Shown here: positions 8,479 through 16,068 of the stretch, piece by piece
Layout: each line of letters opens with the position of its first letter
Position numbering within the stretch: the first letter of the stretch is position 1
DNA from: Pseudomonadota bacterium
Lineage (GTDB): Bacteria; Pseudomonadota; Gammaproteobacteria; Enterobacterales; Enterobacteriaceae
Length of the DNA stretch: 64,000 bases
Direction: 5' to 3'
NCBI GenBank assembly: GCA_018261615.1
Contig: JAGTSE010000009.1
Coordinates: 62,001-126,000 of the forward strand
The notes under the pieces: generated by a model
The model's input: only the letters and a program-made list of their open reading frames with translations
Told to the model about the DNA's origin: nothing
Database searches by the model: none
Position numbers and translations under genes: made by a program

Positions 8479-8954
8479 ATATAGTGTTCAGAGGTGCGCT
8501 GCTGCGCGGTTGCGGAACGGTGCCGGCGAATGTGACGGTCCCTCATCCCACGGTGTATTTGGGCGTACAGATGCAGTGGTGACGAGTAGCAGGAGATGGT
8601 TTGGAAAATGAGTACGCAGCACAGGCTTTTTTGGTCTGGTGCAGAGAGGTGGCCGGGGATGTGATACAGCTTTCCGTGCCTGATAACCTGCTGTGTCGCA
8701 AAATTGAAAGGGTGGAGATCACTCAGTCTCAACTGGCCGTGACAATGACCCACAACCTCGATACTGAGGGTAATACGGTCACTGAAGTATTCTATGCTGC
8801 GGCCAATAACCATCAGCCGTGGTGCATAGTGAGCGAACGTCAGGAAGACAATCAGCCCCTCGTGCTGTCTGCATGCCATTGCGTGTTGACCTTGCGGCTA
8901 TGCGATGGACGTAATGAGCTGATCGTCAGTCCCGACTATGACTGGGATGATTAG
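8475..8954 (+). pseudogene. Small hypothetical gene split by in-frame TGA
   Basis: ATG 8475 opens a frame (MNIVFRGALLRGCGTV...) that stops at TGA 8580-8582 directly after a TGG codon. The same frame then stays open to TAG 8952-8954, giving ENEYAAQAFLVWCREVAG and ~110 more residues. The whole would be a ~159-residue acidic protein. A TTG at 8601 could start a 117-residue product but has only a weak ribosome site. No family is recognised. Coupling to the immunity gene suggests a further component of the effector/immunity module, but that is inference. Confidence 0.45.
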
Positions 8955-9238
8955 GTTGAAGCCGCTATCGTCGAGGCAAAAAGCCATGGCTGCGATCCAG
9001 CGTCGGCAGCATCTAGCACTGTCGGTTCCAGCGCTACGGCCCGCAACGCCTCGTTGATCTTCTCCAGCCGCTGCTTACGGTTTAGCCGCTGGTGGAGCGT
9101 CAGCGCTTCATCCAACTGTGCCAGCACGCTTTTCACCGGGTTCAGCGCGTAGCGCGGATCCTGCAATAGCATCGCGATATCGTTGCCGCGCAGCGCGCGC
9201 CAGCCGCGATCGTTGAGCGTGGCGACGTCCCTTCCCAA
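8951..9238 (-). pseudogene. Internal fragment of peptide-type ABC transporter ATPase
   Basis: The minus-strand frame contains LNDRGWRALRGNDIAMLLQDPRYALNPV, the Q-loop region typical of DppD/OppD-like ATPases, then QRLEKINEALRAVALEPTVL, after which similarity ends before the expected signature motif. The Walker A part is also missing upstream, although an ATG at 9238 happens to open the frame. It lies on the same strand as the truncated ATPase at 710-883 and upstream of it in transcription order. The pair fits a former ATPase-1/ATPase-2 operon interrupted and trimmed by the T6SS cassette. Confidence 0.65.
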
Positions 9239-9384
9239 TAGTTATGCCTGAAAATCGCTTATTCATCGCTGTAATCACGTCAGTCCGGTTCGCGCAGCGT
9301 CAGCGGGCATTTCCCGGCATGACACCCGCTATGGTTGTTATCACTGTTTTAAATAAAAGCTATTGCCTTACTTCTTTTTAATCT

Positions 9385-9411
9385 TAATTAACTCCGCCGG
9401 AACGCCGATGG
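9385..9411 (+). promoter_or_regulatory. Possible sigma-28 (FliA) promoter of chemoreceptor gene
   Basis: TAATTAAC, an 11-base spacer, then GCCGATGG resembles the flagellar sigma-28 consensus TAAAGTTT-N11-GCCGATAA with exact spacing and a well-matched -10. It lies 62 bases upstream of the chemoreceptor start, and chemoreceptor genes are commonly class III flagellar genes. Confidence 0.45.
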
Positions 9412-9473
9412 AAATTTAAGCAGCGCTGTACGACTGTTATTTCTTTTCTTCACAGCAATTTCCCGAGGTTTTT

Positions 9474-11144
9474 ATGCACTTTATTCGAAATTTAAAAATC
9501 AAGGTCGTGATGCTTGCGATCCTGATTATTTTCACTCTGCTCTGGGGCGGTGTGTCGTTTTTCTCACTGCATGCATTAAGCGGCTTAACGAACGAAGTTG
9601 AACTCACCAATGTTCAGCAGGTGAACGGCGACATTATCAATAACGCCAGTGACCGCTACTATCAGGTGAAACTGCTGATGGATCGCGCGATGGTTTACCA
9701 GGCAAATAACGATACCCAAAACTACCAACAAACCATTGATCAAATCGGCAAAGATATCGACTTTCTGCAAGGCGGCTTGAATCAGTTTAAAGTCACCGAC
9801 CACGCCAATATCAGCACCACTGCCACGGACAATATCTACAACAGCTCACTGACGCTGTTTAACCAGGCCATTACACCAATGTTTGCCGCCATCAAGGAGA
9901 ACAACGCCGCGAGTTACACACAACTGTCGAAAGATCAGTTCAGCCCGCTGCGCAGTGGTTTTTCGCAGGCTATCACCGCTTACAACCAGGAGATTCACGA
10001 TCTGAAATCTGCGGCGAATGGGCGTATTGCCAGTTGGGTGTCGGTGACGCGCACCATCATTATTATCGCGATGGTCATTGGCCTGGCGATGCTGGTGCTG
10101 TCGGAACGTTACCTGGCGCTGTGCCTGGGACGTCCGCTGGAATGGGTGAAACAGCATTTGCAGGTGCTGTCGGTCGGGAGTCTGGATAAACCGACCAGGG
10201 ATCTGGGGCGCAACGAAGTCGGGCAGTTGATCCCGTATCTGGCAACGATGCAGGAGAACTGGGTGAAAACCGTCGCCCAGATCCGTAACAGTGCCGGAGA
10301 AATCTACCAGGGCGCCAGCGAAATTGCCTCCGGGAATACCGATCTCTCTTCGCGCACCGAAGAGCAGGCTGCGGCGCTGACGCAAACCGCCGCCAGCATG
10401 GAAGAGTTAAGCGCGGTAGTGAAACAGAACGCTGACAACGCTAATCAGGCCAGCCAACTGGCGAAAACCGCGTCGGAAGCGGTAAACACCGGTGAACAAC
10501 GGGTGCAGGCAGTCATCGCCAGCATGAAGAACATTACCGACAGTTCGCAAAAAATCACCGACATCATCAACGTGATCGACAGTATTGCTTTCCAGACCAA
10601 TATCCTCGCGCTGAACGCCGCCGTGGAAGCCGCGCGCGCTGGTGAGCAGGGGCGCGGTTTTGCCGTCGTCGCCAGCGAAGTGCGTAACCTGGCGCAGCGC
10701 AGCGCCGGTGCGGCGAAAGAGATCAAAGCGCTGATCGACGAGTCAGTGGCTAACGTCAACAACGGTTACGACCAGGTGACGTTGACCAGCGAATCGATGG
10801 ATAACATCCTGCGCTCAGTCACTAGCGTGACGGACATCATGGGTGAGATCGCGTCGGCATCCAGCGAGCAGAGTAAAGGGATAGGTCAGGTCGGCACGGC
10901 GATTTCGCAAATGGATGGTGTTACCCAGCAGAACGCCGCGCTGGTGGAAGAGTCCTCCGCTACCTCTGGTTCGCTGGAGCAGCAGGCTTACCAACTGACC
11001 GAAATCGTGTCGGTGTTTAAGCTGCCGGGCGATGTTGCTGCGTCAGGTGCCGTCGGCAAACCGGCATCCCGGGCGCCGAAAGCAGGAAAACCGACGTTAG
11101 CCAGCGCCAGCAAAGCGCCGGATACCGAATGGGAAGCGTTTTAA
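9474..11144 (+). CDS. Methyl-accepting chemotaxis protein
   Basis: A 556-residue transmembrane chemoreceptor. It has TM1 at residues ~10-33, a four-helix-type periplasmic ligand domain of ~155 residues, and TM2 at ~190-210. A HAMP segment follows, then the cytoplasmic coiled coil with the highly conserved hairpin tip ([34 protein letters not shown]) that contacts CheA/CheW. The tail ends EWEAF, a CheR/CheB-docking pentapeptide like the NWETF of Tar/Tsr, so it should be a high-abundance type receptor able to recruit the adaptation enzymes. The ligand is unknown. It is monocistronic, and a sigma-28-like promoter precedes it. Confidence 0.92.
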   Translation: MHFIRNLKIKVVMLAILIIFTLLWGGVSFFSLHALSGLTNEVELTNVQQVNGDIINNASDRYYQVKLLMDRAMVYQANNDTQNYQQTIDQIGKDIDFLQGGLNQFKVTDHANISTTATDNIYNSSLTLFNQAITPMFAAIKENNAASYTQLSKDQFSPLRSGFSQAITAYNQEIHDLKSAANGRIASWVSVTRTIIIIAMVIGLAMLVLSERYLALCLGRPLEWVKQHLQVLSVGSLDKPTRDLGRNEVGQLIPYLATMQENWVKTVAQIRNSAGEIYQGASEIASGNTDLSSRTEEQAAALTQTAASMEELSAVVKQNADNANQASQLAKTASEAVNTGEQRVQAVIASMKNITDSSQKITDIINVIDSIAFQTNILALNAAVEAARAGEQGRGFAVVASEVRNLAQRSAGAAKEIKALIDESVANVNNGYDQVTLTSESMDNILRSVTSVTDIMGEIASASSEQSKGIGQVGTAISQMDGVTQQNAALVEESSATSGSLEQQAYQLTEIVSVFKLPGDVAASGAVGKPASRAPKAGKPTLASASKAPDTEWEAF

Positions 11145-11179
11145 TAAAAAAATGCCCGCTCGCATCGTGCGAGCCGGGC
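11145..11179 (-). terminator. Intrinsic terminator (minus strand)
   Basis: The hairpin GCCCG-CTCGCA / TGCGAG-CCGGGC (11154-11179) is followed on the minus strand by an uninterrupted T-run (plus-strand A-run 11146-11152). It would end the minus-strand ABC remnant at 11188-11349. On the plus strand it could form a hairpin after the chemoreceptor gene but lacks a T-run. Confidence 0.6.
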
Positions 11180-11187
11180 AAGCTGGT

Positions 11188-11349
11188 CTATTTACCTTCC
11201 ATCACCTTACCTTCCATCACCGCCACGCCTTTTTGCTGCCCGCGGCCGAGAAAAATATTCTCCGCGACGTTGAGGTTTTCAAACAGGTTCAGCTCCTGGT
11301 ACACCATGCCGATACTGTGCGCGGCGGCGCGGGTGTCGGTAAAGTGCAT
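11188..11349 (-). pseudogene. Fragment of sugar-type ABC ATPase (RbsA/XylG-like)
   Basis: The minus-strand frame encodes TRAAAHSIGMVYQELNLFENLNVAENIFLGRG, the Q-loop segment of dual-domain sugar ABC ATPases, between an ATG at 11349 and a TAG at 11188. Walker A and everything after the Q-loop region are missing, and the C-terminus has a short direct repeat (VMEGKVMEGK). It is an isolated remnant of a lost sugar transporter, kept next to its own terminator. Confidence 0.6.
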
Positions 11350-11365
11350 TATTAAAAGAAAAAGG

Positions 11366-12028
11366 TCACCATTCGAACGGTAAACCGACAGCCAGCGTCA
11401 TCACCTGTTCATGGTCGACTTGCCAGTAGACGTTTGCTTTTTTATCAATCAGTTGTTGGGAGAATTCCGCCAGAAAACGCAGCTCAAGATGCTGTTCGTC
11501 AATGGTCGTGATGTGCGCACTGGCAAAGCCGGGGAAGGGCCGCGCCAACGGGGAAAACGCTTTGTAAAGGCTCTCTTTCGCGCTGAAGGCGAGCGTTAGC
11601 GCCAGTGTAAACGGCAGGGCGCAGGCGGCCAGCAGCGCCTGTTCCTGCGTGTTAACAATGCTTGCGGCCAGTTTATTGCACAGCGCCGGGCTGAACTGTG
11701 CCTCAAGATCAACGCCGACAGGATGCGGTGCCACCACGGCAACGGCGCGCTGCCCACTGTGGCTGATGCTACCCGATACACCTTGCGGCCAGCAGGGTTC
11801 ACCTGCCAGGCCAATGGCCGGAATCGTGCTGAAACCGTGCTCCTGTAATGCGTGCAGCGCGGCGATACGCCCGGCCAGATGCTCGGTCTGGCGCTTTAAC
11901 GCGCAGTGGGCAAGCGCGTCGTGATGTGGCAGCCAGAGCAGATCGGTGTGGGTAAACGTCGCGGGAAGAAAATCAATCAGATGAAGCGTATGACCGGCGA
12001 GGGACACGGTGTGATGCGTGGTGTGCAT
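11366..12028 (-). CDS. entD: Enterobactin synthase component D (phosphopantetheinyl transferase)
   Basis: 220 residues, matching EntD length. It transfers 4'-phosphopantetheine from CoA to the carrier domains of EntB and EntF, switching on enterobactin synthesis. Motifs seen are GVSGSISHSGQRAVAVVA, VGVDLEAQF (the Mg-binding GVD.E) and FSAKESLYKAFSPL (the W/FSxKEsxxK motif). The gene sits downstream of fepA on the same strand, as in E. coli. The 72-base gap contains GC-rich inverted repeats that may attenuate readthrough. Confidence 0.93.
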   Translation of the reverse strand: MHTTHHTVSLAGHTLHLIDFLPATFTHTDLLWLPHHDALAHCALKRQTEHLAGRIAALHALQEHGFSTIPAIGLAGEPCWPQGVSGSISHSGQRAVAVVAPHPVGVDLEAQFSPALCNKLAASIVNTQEQALLAACALPFTLALTLAFSAKESLYKAFSPLARPFPGFASAHITTIDEQHLELRFLAEFSQQLIDKKANVYWQVDHEQVMTLAVGLPFEW

Positions 12029-12100
12029 GGCGTTTCCTCGACTAACCTCTCCCCGCCGGGAAGCGGGGGATCTTCCGTTGAGGGAGAGGGCGGGTGCAAC

Positions 12101-14356
12101 TTAGAAGTGGGTGTTCACACTCATATACCAGGTACGGCCCGACTCGTTATAGGTTTCTGCGCCAGCACCGTACATCCAGCCGGTGCTGCCGCCGGTGCTC
12201 TGGGCGTTACCCGCGCGCCAGTGGCGTTTATCGAACAGGTTATCGATACCGGCCGTCAGGCTGACGTATTTGGTCACATCCCAGGTGCCGCTCAGGCCAA
12301 CAATGCTGTAAGGGCTGACTTCATTGGTGGCGGAACCGGTCACGCGATTGCCCTGATAGTCATACTTTTTCGGTTCCTGTTTGCCGTACCAGGTAAAGGT
12401 CGACTGAACAGAAATATCCGGCACAATCTGCCAGCTCAGGGTGGAGTTTACTGTGTACTCCGGAATGATCGACAGACGTTCGCCGGTGGTCTTGTTTTTG
12501 CTTTGCAGCATGTAAGTGAAGTTGTTGCTCCACGTTACCGCATCGCTGACTGGCACGTTCAGAGTGCCTTCTAAACCTTCCACCACCGCTTTTGGCACGT
12601 TTTCCCATTGATAGAGATCGGTTTTGGTACTGCCGACAGAGGTCTGGCTCAGCGGTGAATAACCGGCTTCAATCTTGTTGCGGTAATCGTTGCGGAACCA
12701 GGTCACTCCGGCCAGCCAGCCTTCATGTTTGAATTCCAGACCAATCTCTTTGTTGATGCTGGTTTCCGCTTTCAGATCGTCGTTACCCATCATATAGCAG
12801 CCCACGCCGGTGCCGCTGGCATAGCAACCCTGCCCTTTACTGTAGAGGATGTAGTTCGGGTTGGTCTGATAGAGGCTCGGCGCTTTGTAAGCGCGGGCGA
12901 TACCCATTTTCAGCGTGAAGTCATCGCTCAGACCCTGCGACAGGTTCAGCGACGGGCTCCAGTTATTGCCGACAATGGTGTGATGATCAAAGCGCAGAGC
13001 TGGCGTTAGCATGGTGCTATCGGTCAGCTCCATATTGTCTTCCGCGAACACCGAGTAGATATCGGCGCTGGAGTAGGGGCTACGGTTGGTGCTGCTCAGA
13101 CCGGAAATCGGGCCGCCCTGGAAAGCCTGCTGATTCGACGCCATGTCTTTCATCCGTTGCTGGTTCCACTCAGTTCCCAGCGTCAGCGTCTGATTGACCA
13201 GTAGCTCCAGCGGCAGGTTCACTTCGTTATGCAACATCACGTCCGAGAGATCGATATCGGTGAACTTATTGGTGTTGAATAACCCTTCCAGACCGCCTGC
13301 CAGGCCTTCGCCGAGACGCGAGTTGCGTGTGTGCTCATACTGGAGCCAGTTATTAGTGGTTACACCGTTATCCCAGCCGCCATTCCAGGTGACAGAATAG
13401 TTCTGGCGATAAAGACGGTTAGTCTCTTTGCCGTAGTTCTCTTTCACGTAGTTATTGGTGCTGCTGTCGTTGTTGGTATTCTGCGTATCACCCGCGTAGA
13501 GATTCCCCTGGCGGCTGTAACCGGCTTCGAACTCCAGCGACTGCAACGGTGCGAAGTCCCAGCGCACCACGCCATTGATATCTTTGTTAATCGAACCTTC
13601 GCGACCGGCGGCCATGGTGTTGGAATAGATCCCGGTACGTTCAGACTGGTGATCCTGGTTGATATCCCACGCGTCGGCCTGGGTTTTTGCCAGGTTGCCG
13701 TACAGGCGGAAGCTGACATCGCCGCCCAGCGGGCCGCTCAGGCTGAAGTCGGTACGTTTGGTGGCGCCTTCGTCTTTATGTTCCGGTGCGTTGAAATAGG
13801 TGTTCCACGCGCCGTGCCATTCGTTTGTTTTATCTTTTTTGGTGATGATATTCACCACACCACCAGCTGCGCCGTTACCGTAACGCGCCGCTGCCGGGCC
13901 GCGGATAACTTCGATGCGTTCGATCATTTCTGGCGGCACCCAATTGCTGTCACCACGGCTGTCACGCTCGCCGCGCCAGCCAAGGCGCACGGAGTTGCGG
14001 CTGGTAACCGGTTTGCCATCAATCAGGATCAGGGTGTTTTCCGGGCCCATACCGCGAATATCGATTTGGCGGTTGTTGCCGCGCTGACCGCTAGTGGCGT
14101 TACCGGTTAAGTTAACGCCCGGCATGGTACGAATAATTTCAGAAACGTCGCGCGCCGGCGGGTTTTTGCGAATTTCGTCAGCGGTGATAGTGGAAACGCC
14201 CGGCGCCTGCAAATTTTGCTGCTCGGCGGTAACGACGATGGTGTCATCCTTCGCGGTGGAGTTGGTGGTATTGCTGTCTGCCGCCATAGCGGGCAAAGCA
14301 GCACCGTAGATCCCCAGATTGACCAATAAGGTCAAAGTCTTGATTTTATTATTCAT
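12101..14356 (-). CDS. fepA: TonB-dependent ferric enterobactin receptor
   Basis: 751 residues: a signal peptide ending AALPAMAA, a TonB-box-like DDTIVVTA, a plug domain with DVSEIIRTMPGVNL and IDIRGMGPENTLILIDGKPV, and a 22-strand barrel ending in the typical aromatic C-terminus (WYMSVNTHF). It imports Fe-enterobactin across the outer membrane using TonB energy. The order and divergence from fes match E. coli, and the shared upstream region carries a Fur-box-like sequence. The 5' leader is long (~170 bases to the Fur site). Confidence 0.96.
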   Translation of the reverse strand: MNNKIKTLTLLVNLGIYGAALPAMAADSNTTNSTAKDDTIVVTAEQQNLQAPGVSTITADEIRKNPPARDVSEIIRTMPGVNLTGNATSGQRGNNRQIDIRGMGPENTLILIDGKPVTSRNSVRLGWRGERDSRGDSNWVPPEMIERIEVIRGPAAARYGNGAAGGVVNIITKKDKTNEWHGAWNTYFNAPEHKDEGATKRTDFSLSGPLGGDVSFRLYGNLAKTQADAWDINQDHQSERTGIYSNTMAAGREGSINKDINGVVRWDFAPLQSLEFEAGYSRQGNLYAGDTQNTNNDSSTNNYVKENYGKETNRLYRQNYSVTWNGGWDNGVTTNNWLQYEHTRNSRLGEGLAGGLEGLFNTNKFTDIDLSDVMLHNEVNLPLELLVNQTLTLGTEWNQQRMKDMASNQQAFQGGPISGLSSTNRSPYSSADIYSVFAEDNMELTDSTMLTPALRFDHHTIVGNNWSPSLNLSQGLSDDFTLKMGIARAYKAPSLYQTNPNYILYSKGQGCYASGTGVGCYMMGNDDLKAETSINKEIGLEFKHEGWLAGVTWFRNDYRNKIEAGYSPLSQTSVGSTKTDLYQWENVPKAVVEGLEGTLNVPVSDAVTWSNNFTYMLQSKNKTTGERLSIIPEYTVNSTLSWQIVPDISVQSTFTWYGKQEPKKYDYQGNRVTGSATNEVSPYSIVGLSGTWDVTKYVSLTAGIDNLFDKRHWRAGNAQSTGGSTGWMYGAGAETYNESGRTWYMSVNTHF

Positions 14357-14532
14357 TGTTTTACCTGCTTTTCATCTCATCGCCGCTTCCCGGTTAATCC
14401 ATTCCCAGTGGGAGAGGAGGCGGCATCATGGAGCCAGCACAAAGCGAGCGACTCAACTCTGAGCAGCATCGACAACGGTGGCCAATTCAGTGAAAGACGC
14501 GCTTTCCACAGCGCGTCAATACGCTATTGCAA

Positions 14533-14566
14533 ATGCAAATTGTTATCAATAATATTATCAATAAAT
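14533..14566. promoter_or_regulatory. Fur-box-like operator, fepA/fes promoter region
   Basis: The stretch ATGCAAATTGTTATCAATAA followed by TATTATCAATAA contains overlapping matches to the Fur consensus GATAATGATAATCATTATC in the divergent fepA/fes intergenic region, 48-81 bases before the chosen fes start. Iron-bound Fur would repress both directions. Confidence 0.6.
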
Positions 14567-14613
14567 TTCGAGGTGCAAGCAAAAATTTCCACAGCATATT
14601 TGGGGTAATAGAC

Positions 14614-15822
14614 GTGACGTCAACAACGGGAAGTGATGCCTGGTGGGAGTCAAAACAGGGACCAGAATGGGTGCAGGAAGCGGGTGAATACCGCGTCACG
14701 TTTTGGTGGCGGGATCCGGCAGGCACGGAAACCACGTCCCCCATTCAACGGGTCTGGCTCTATATCACCGGCGTGACCGATCATCATCAAAATGCCCGAC
14801 CGCAATCGCTTGAGCGCATTGCCGGTACCGATGTCTGGTGCCGGGAGATCCGCCTTGAAGCGGGCTGGAGAGGCAGCTATTGCCTGATGCCTTCACAAAA
14901 TCACGACGATTTTTCCCCTGCAGTGTTTGCTGCCATTCCGCCAGATCACGCCGCCCTGCGCGAAGGCTGGCGCAAACTGCTGGCGCAGGCGATTGCCGAT
15001 CCGCTTAACTCGCAAAGCTGGCTCGGCGGGCGTGGTCATCCGGTTTCCGCGCTGGAAATGCCCGATGCGCCACTACAGCCGGGCTGGCTGGCATCTGATA
15101 CCCCTTTTAATGAACCGCAATTACTGCACTGGCATAGCCAGCGGCTGAACAACACTCGCCGCGTGTGGATCTACACCACCGGCGAGGAAAACGCCGCTGA
15201 ACGCCCGCTGGCGGTGCTGCTCGACGGGCAATTCTGGGCGCAGAGTATGCCGGTCTGGCCCGCGCTGGCCACGCTCACCAATGAGGGACAATTACCAGCG
15301 GCGGTCTATGTGCTGATCGATGTGATTGATAACGCGCACCGCACGCGCGAACTGCCCTGCAATGCCGATTTCTGGCTGGCGGTGCAGGAAGAGCTGCTGC
15401 CTCAGGTGCAGGCACTGGCACCGTTCAGCGATAGTGCTGAGCGCACTGTGGTGGCCGGGCAGAGTTTTGGCGGTCTCTCTTCACTTTATGCCGCGCTGCA
15501 CTGGCCGCAGCGTTTTGGCTGCGTATTGAGCCAGTCCGGTTCTTATTGGTGGCCTCATCGCGGTGCAGAGCAGGACGGCCTCATTATCCAACAACTTCAA
15601 CGCGGTGAACTGCACCCCTCCGGTCTGCGCATTGTGCTGGAAGCAGGTGTGCGCGAACCGCTTATTTTTCGCGCTAATCAGGCGCTTTTTTCTCTGTTAC
15701 AACGTCTACAGCAGCCAGTTTTCTGGCGTCAGGTTGACGGCGGACATGATGCGCTTTGCTGGCGCGGCGGGTTGACTTCCGGGCTGATTACGCTCTGGCA
15801 GCCATTGACCCGCGCCCGCTGA
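14614..15822 (+). CDS. fes: Enterochelin (enterobactin) esterase
   Basis: A cytoplasmic serine esterase that cleaves the Fe-enterobactin trilactone to release iron. GTG 14614 is chosen (VTSTTGSDAWWESK) because it gives ~402 residues, aligns with the known Fes N-terminus and has a GGGG ribosome site; an upstream ATG at 14527 lies inside the Fur site. The N-terminal domain carries FWWRDPAGTE and YITGVTDHHQNA. The catalytic domain has the nucleophile in VVAGQSFGGLSSLYA and the late His in VDGGHDALCWRGGL. It is followed by ybdZ and entF on the same strand. Confidence 0.94.
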   Translation: MTSTTGSDAWWESKQGPEWVQEAGEYRVTFWWRDPAGTETTSPIQRVWLYITGVTDHHQNARPQSLERIAGTDVWCREIRLEAGWRGSYCLMPSQNHDDFSPAVFAAIPPDHAALREGWRKLLAQAIADPLNSQSWLGGRGHPVSALEMPDAPLQPGWLASDTPFNEPQLLHWHSQRLNNTRRVWIYTTGEENAAERPLAVLLDGQFWAQSMPVWPALATLTNEGQLPAAVYVLIDVIDNAHRTRELPCNADFWLAVQEELLPQVQALAPFSDSAERTVVAGQSFGGLSSLYAALHWPQRFGCVLSQSGSYWWPHRGAEQDGLIIQQLQRGELHPSGLRIVLEAGVREPLIFRANQALFSLLQRLQQPVFWRQVDGGHDALCWRGGLTSGLITLWQPLTRAR

Positions 15823-15849
15823 CGCGCCTTTCTATGACAGGAGTTTGCT

Positions 15850-16068
15850 ATGGAATTCACTAACCCCTTCGATAATCCACAAGGGCGGTTTTATATTCTG
15901 CAAAACGACCAACAGCAATACAGTTTGTGGCCTGCACAGTGTGCATTGCCTGGCGGCTGGCGCGTGGTGTGCGAACCGCAGCCGCAGGAGGCCTGCAATA
16001 TGTGGCTTGATGCTCACTGGCAGACCTTAACCCCGGCACACTATGTGGTAGCAAGGAGCGACCAATGA
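15850..16068 (+). CDS. ybdZ: MbtH-like NRPS accessory protein
   Basis: 72 residues with the MbtH family signature: NPFDNPQGRFYILQND near the start, then SLWP, VPGGWRVV-like LPGGWRVVCEP, and the invariant Trp-rich end MWLDAHWQTLTPAHYV. MbtH proteins bind the adenylation domain of their NRPS, here EntF, and stimulate or fold it. It overlaps the entF start by 4 bases, which would couple their translation. Confidence 0.93.
   Translation: MEFTNPFDNPQGRFYILQNDQQQYSLWPAQCALPGGWRVVCEPQPQEACNMWLDAHWQTLTPAHYVVARSDQ

Larger units (their letters stand above)
6882..8600 (+). repeat. Tandem duplication of immunity cassette (864-bp unit)
   Basis: Unit 1 begins at AGAAAAGGAAGTTTGCATG (6882) and unit 2 at the same string (7746), an offset of exactly 864 bp. 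Each unit carries a ribosome site, a 238-codon lipoprotein gene and the start of a following small frame. Long stretches are nearly identical, but patches around 7160-7220/8024-8084, 7388-7430/8252-8294 and 7481-7516/8345-8380 differ heavily, including at silent sites. That pattern indicates recombination with diverged alleles rather than simple drift since duplication. Confidence 0.85.

Noticed and set aside
1..9240. Complete T6SS apparatus
   Set aside because: Only PAAR, vgrG, a lipase and immunity genes are present; no sheath, baseplate, membrane-complex or ClpV genes occur in the window, so this is an orphan cassette dependent on a system elsewhere.
14527..14613. Longer start for fes at ATG 14527
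   Set aside because: The extra codons overlap the Fur-box region and do not resemble Fes N-termini; GTG 14614 has a ribosome site and gives the family length.
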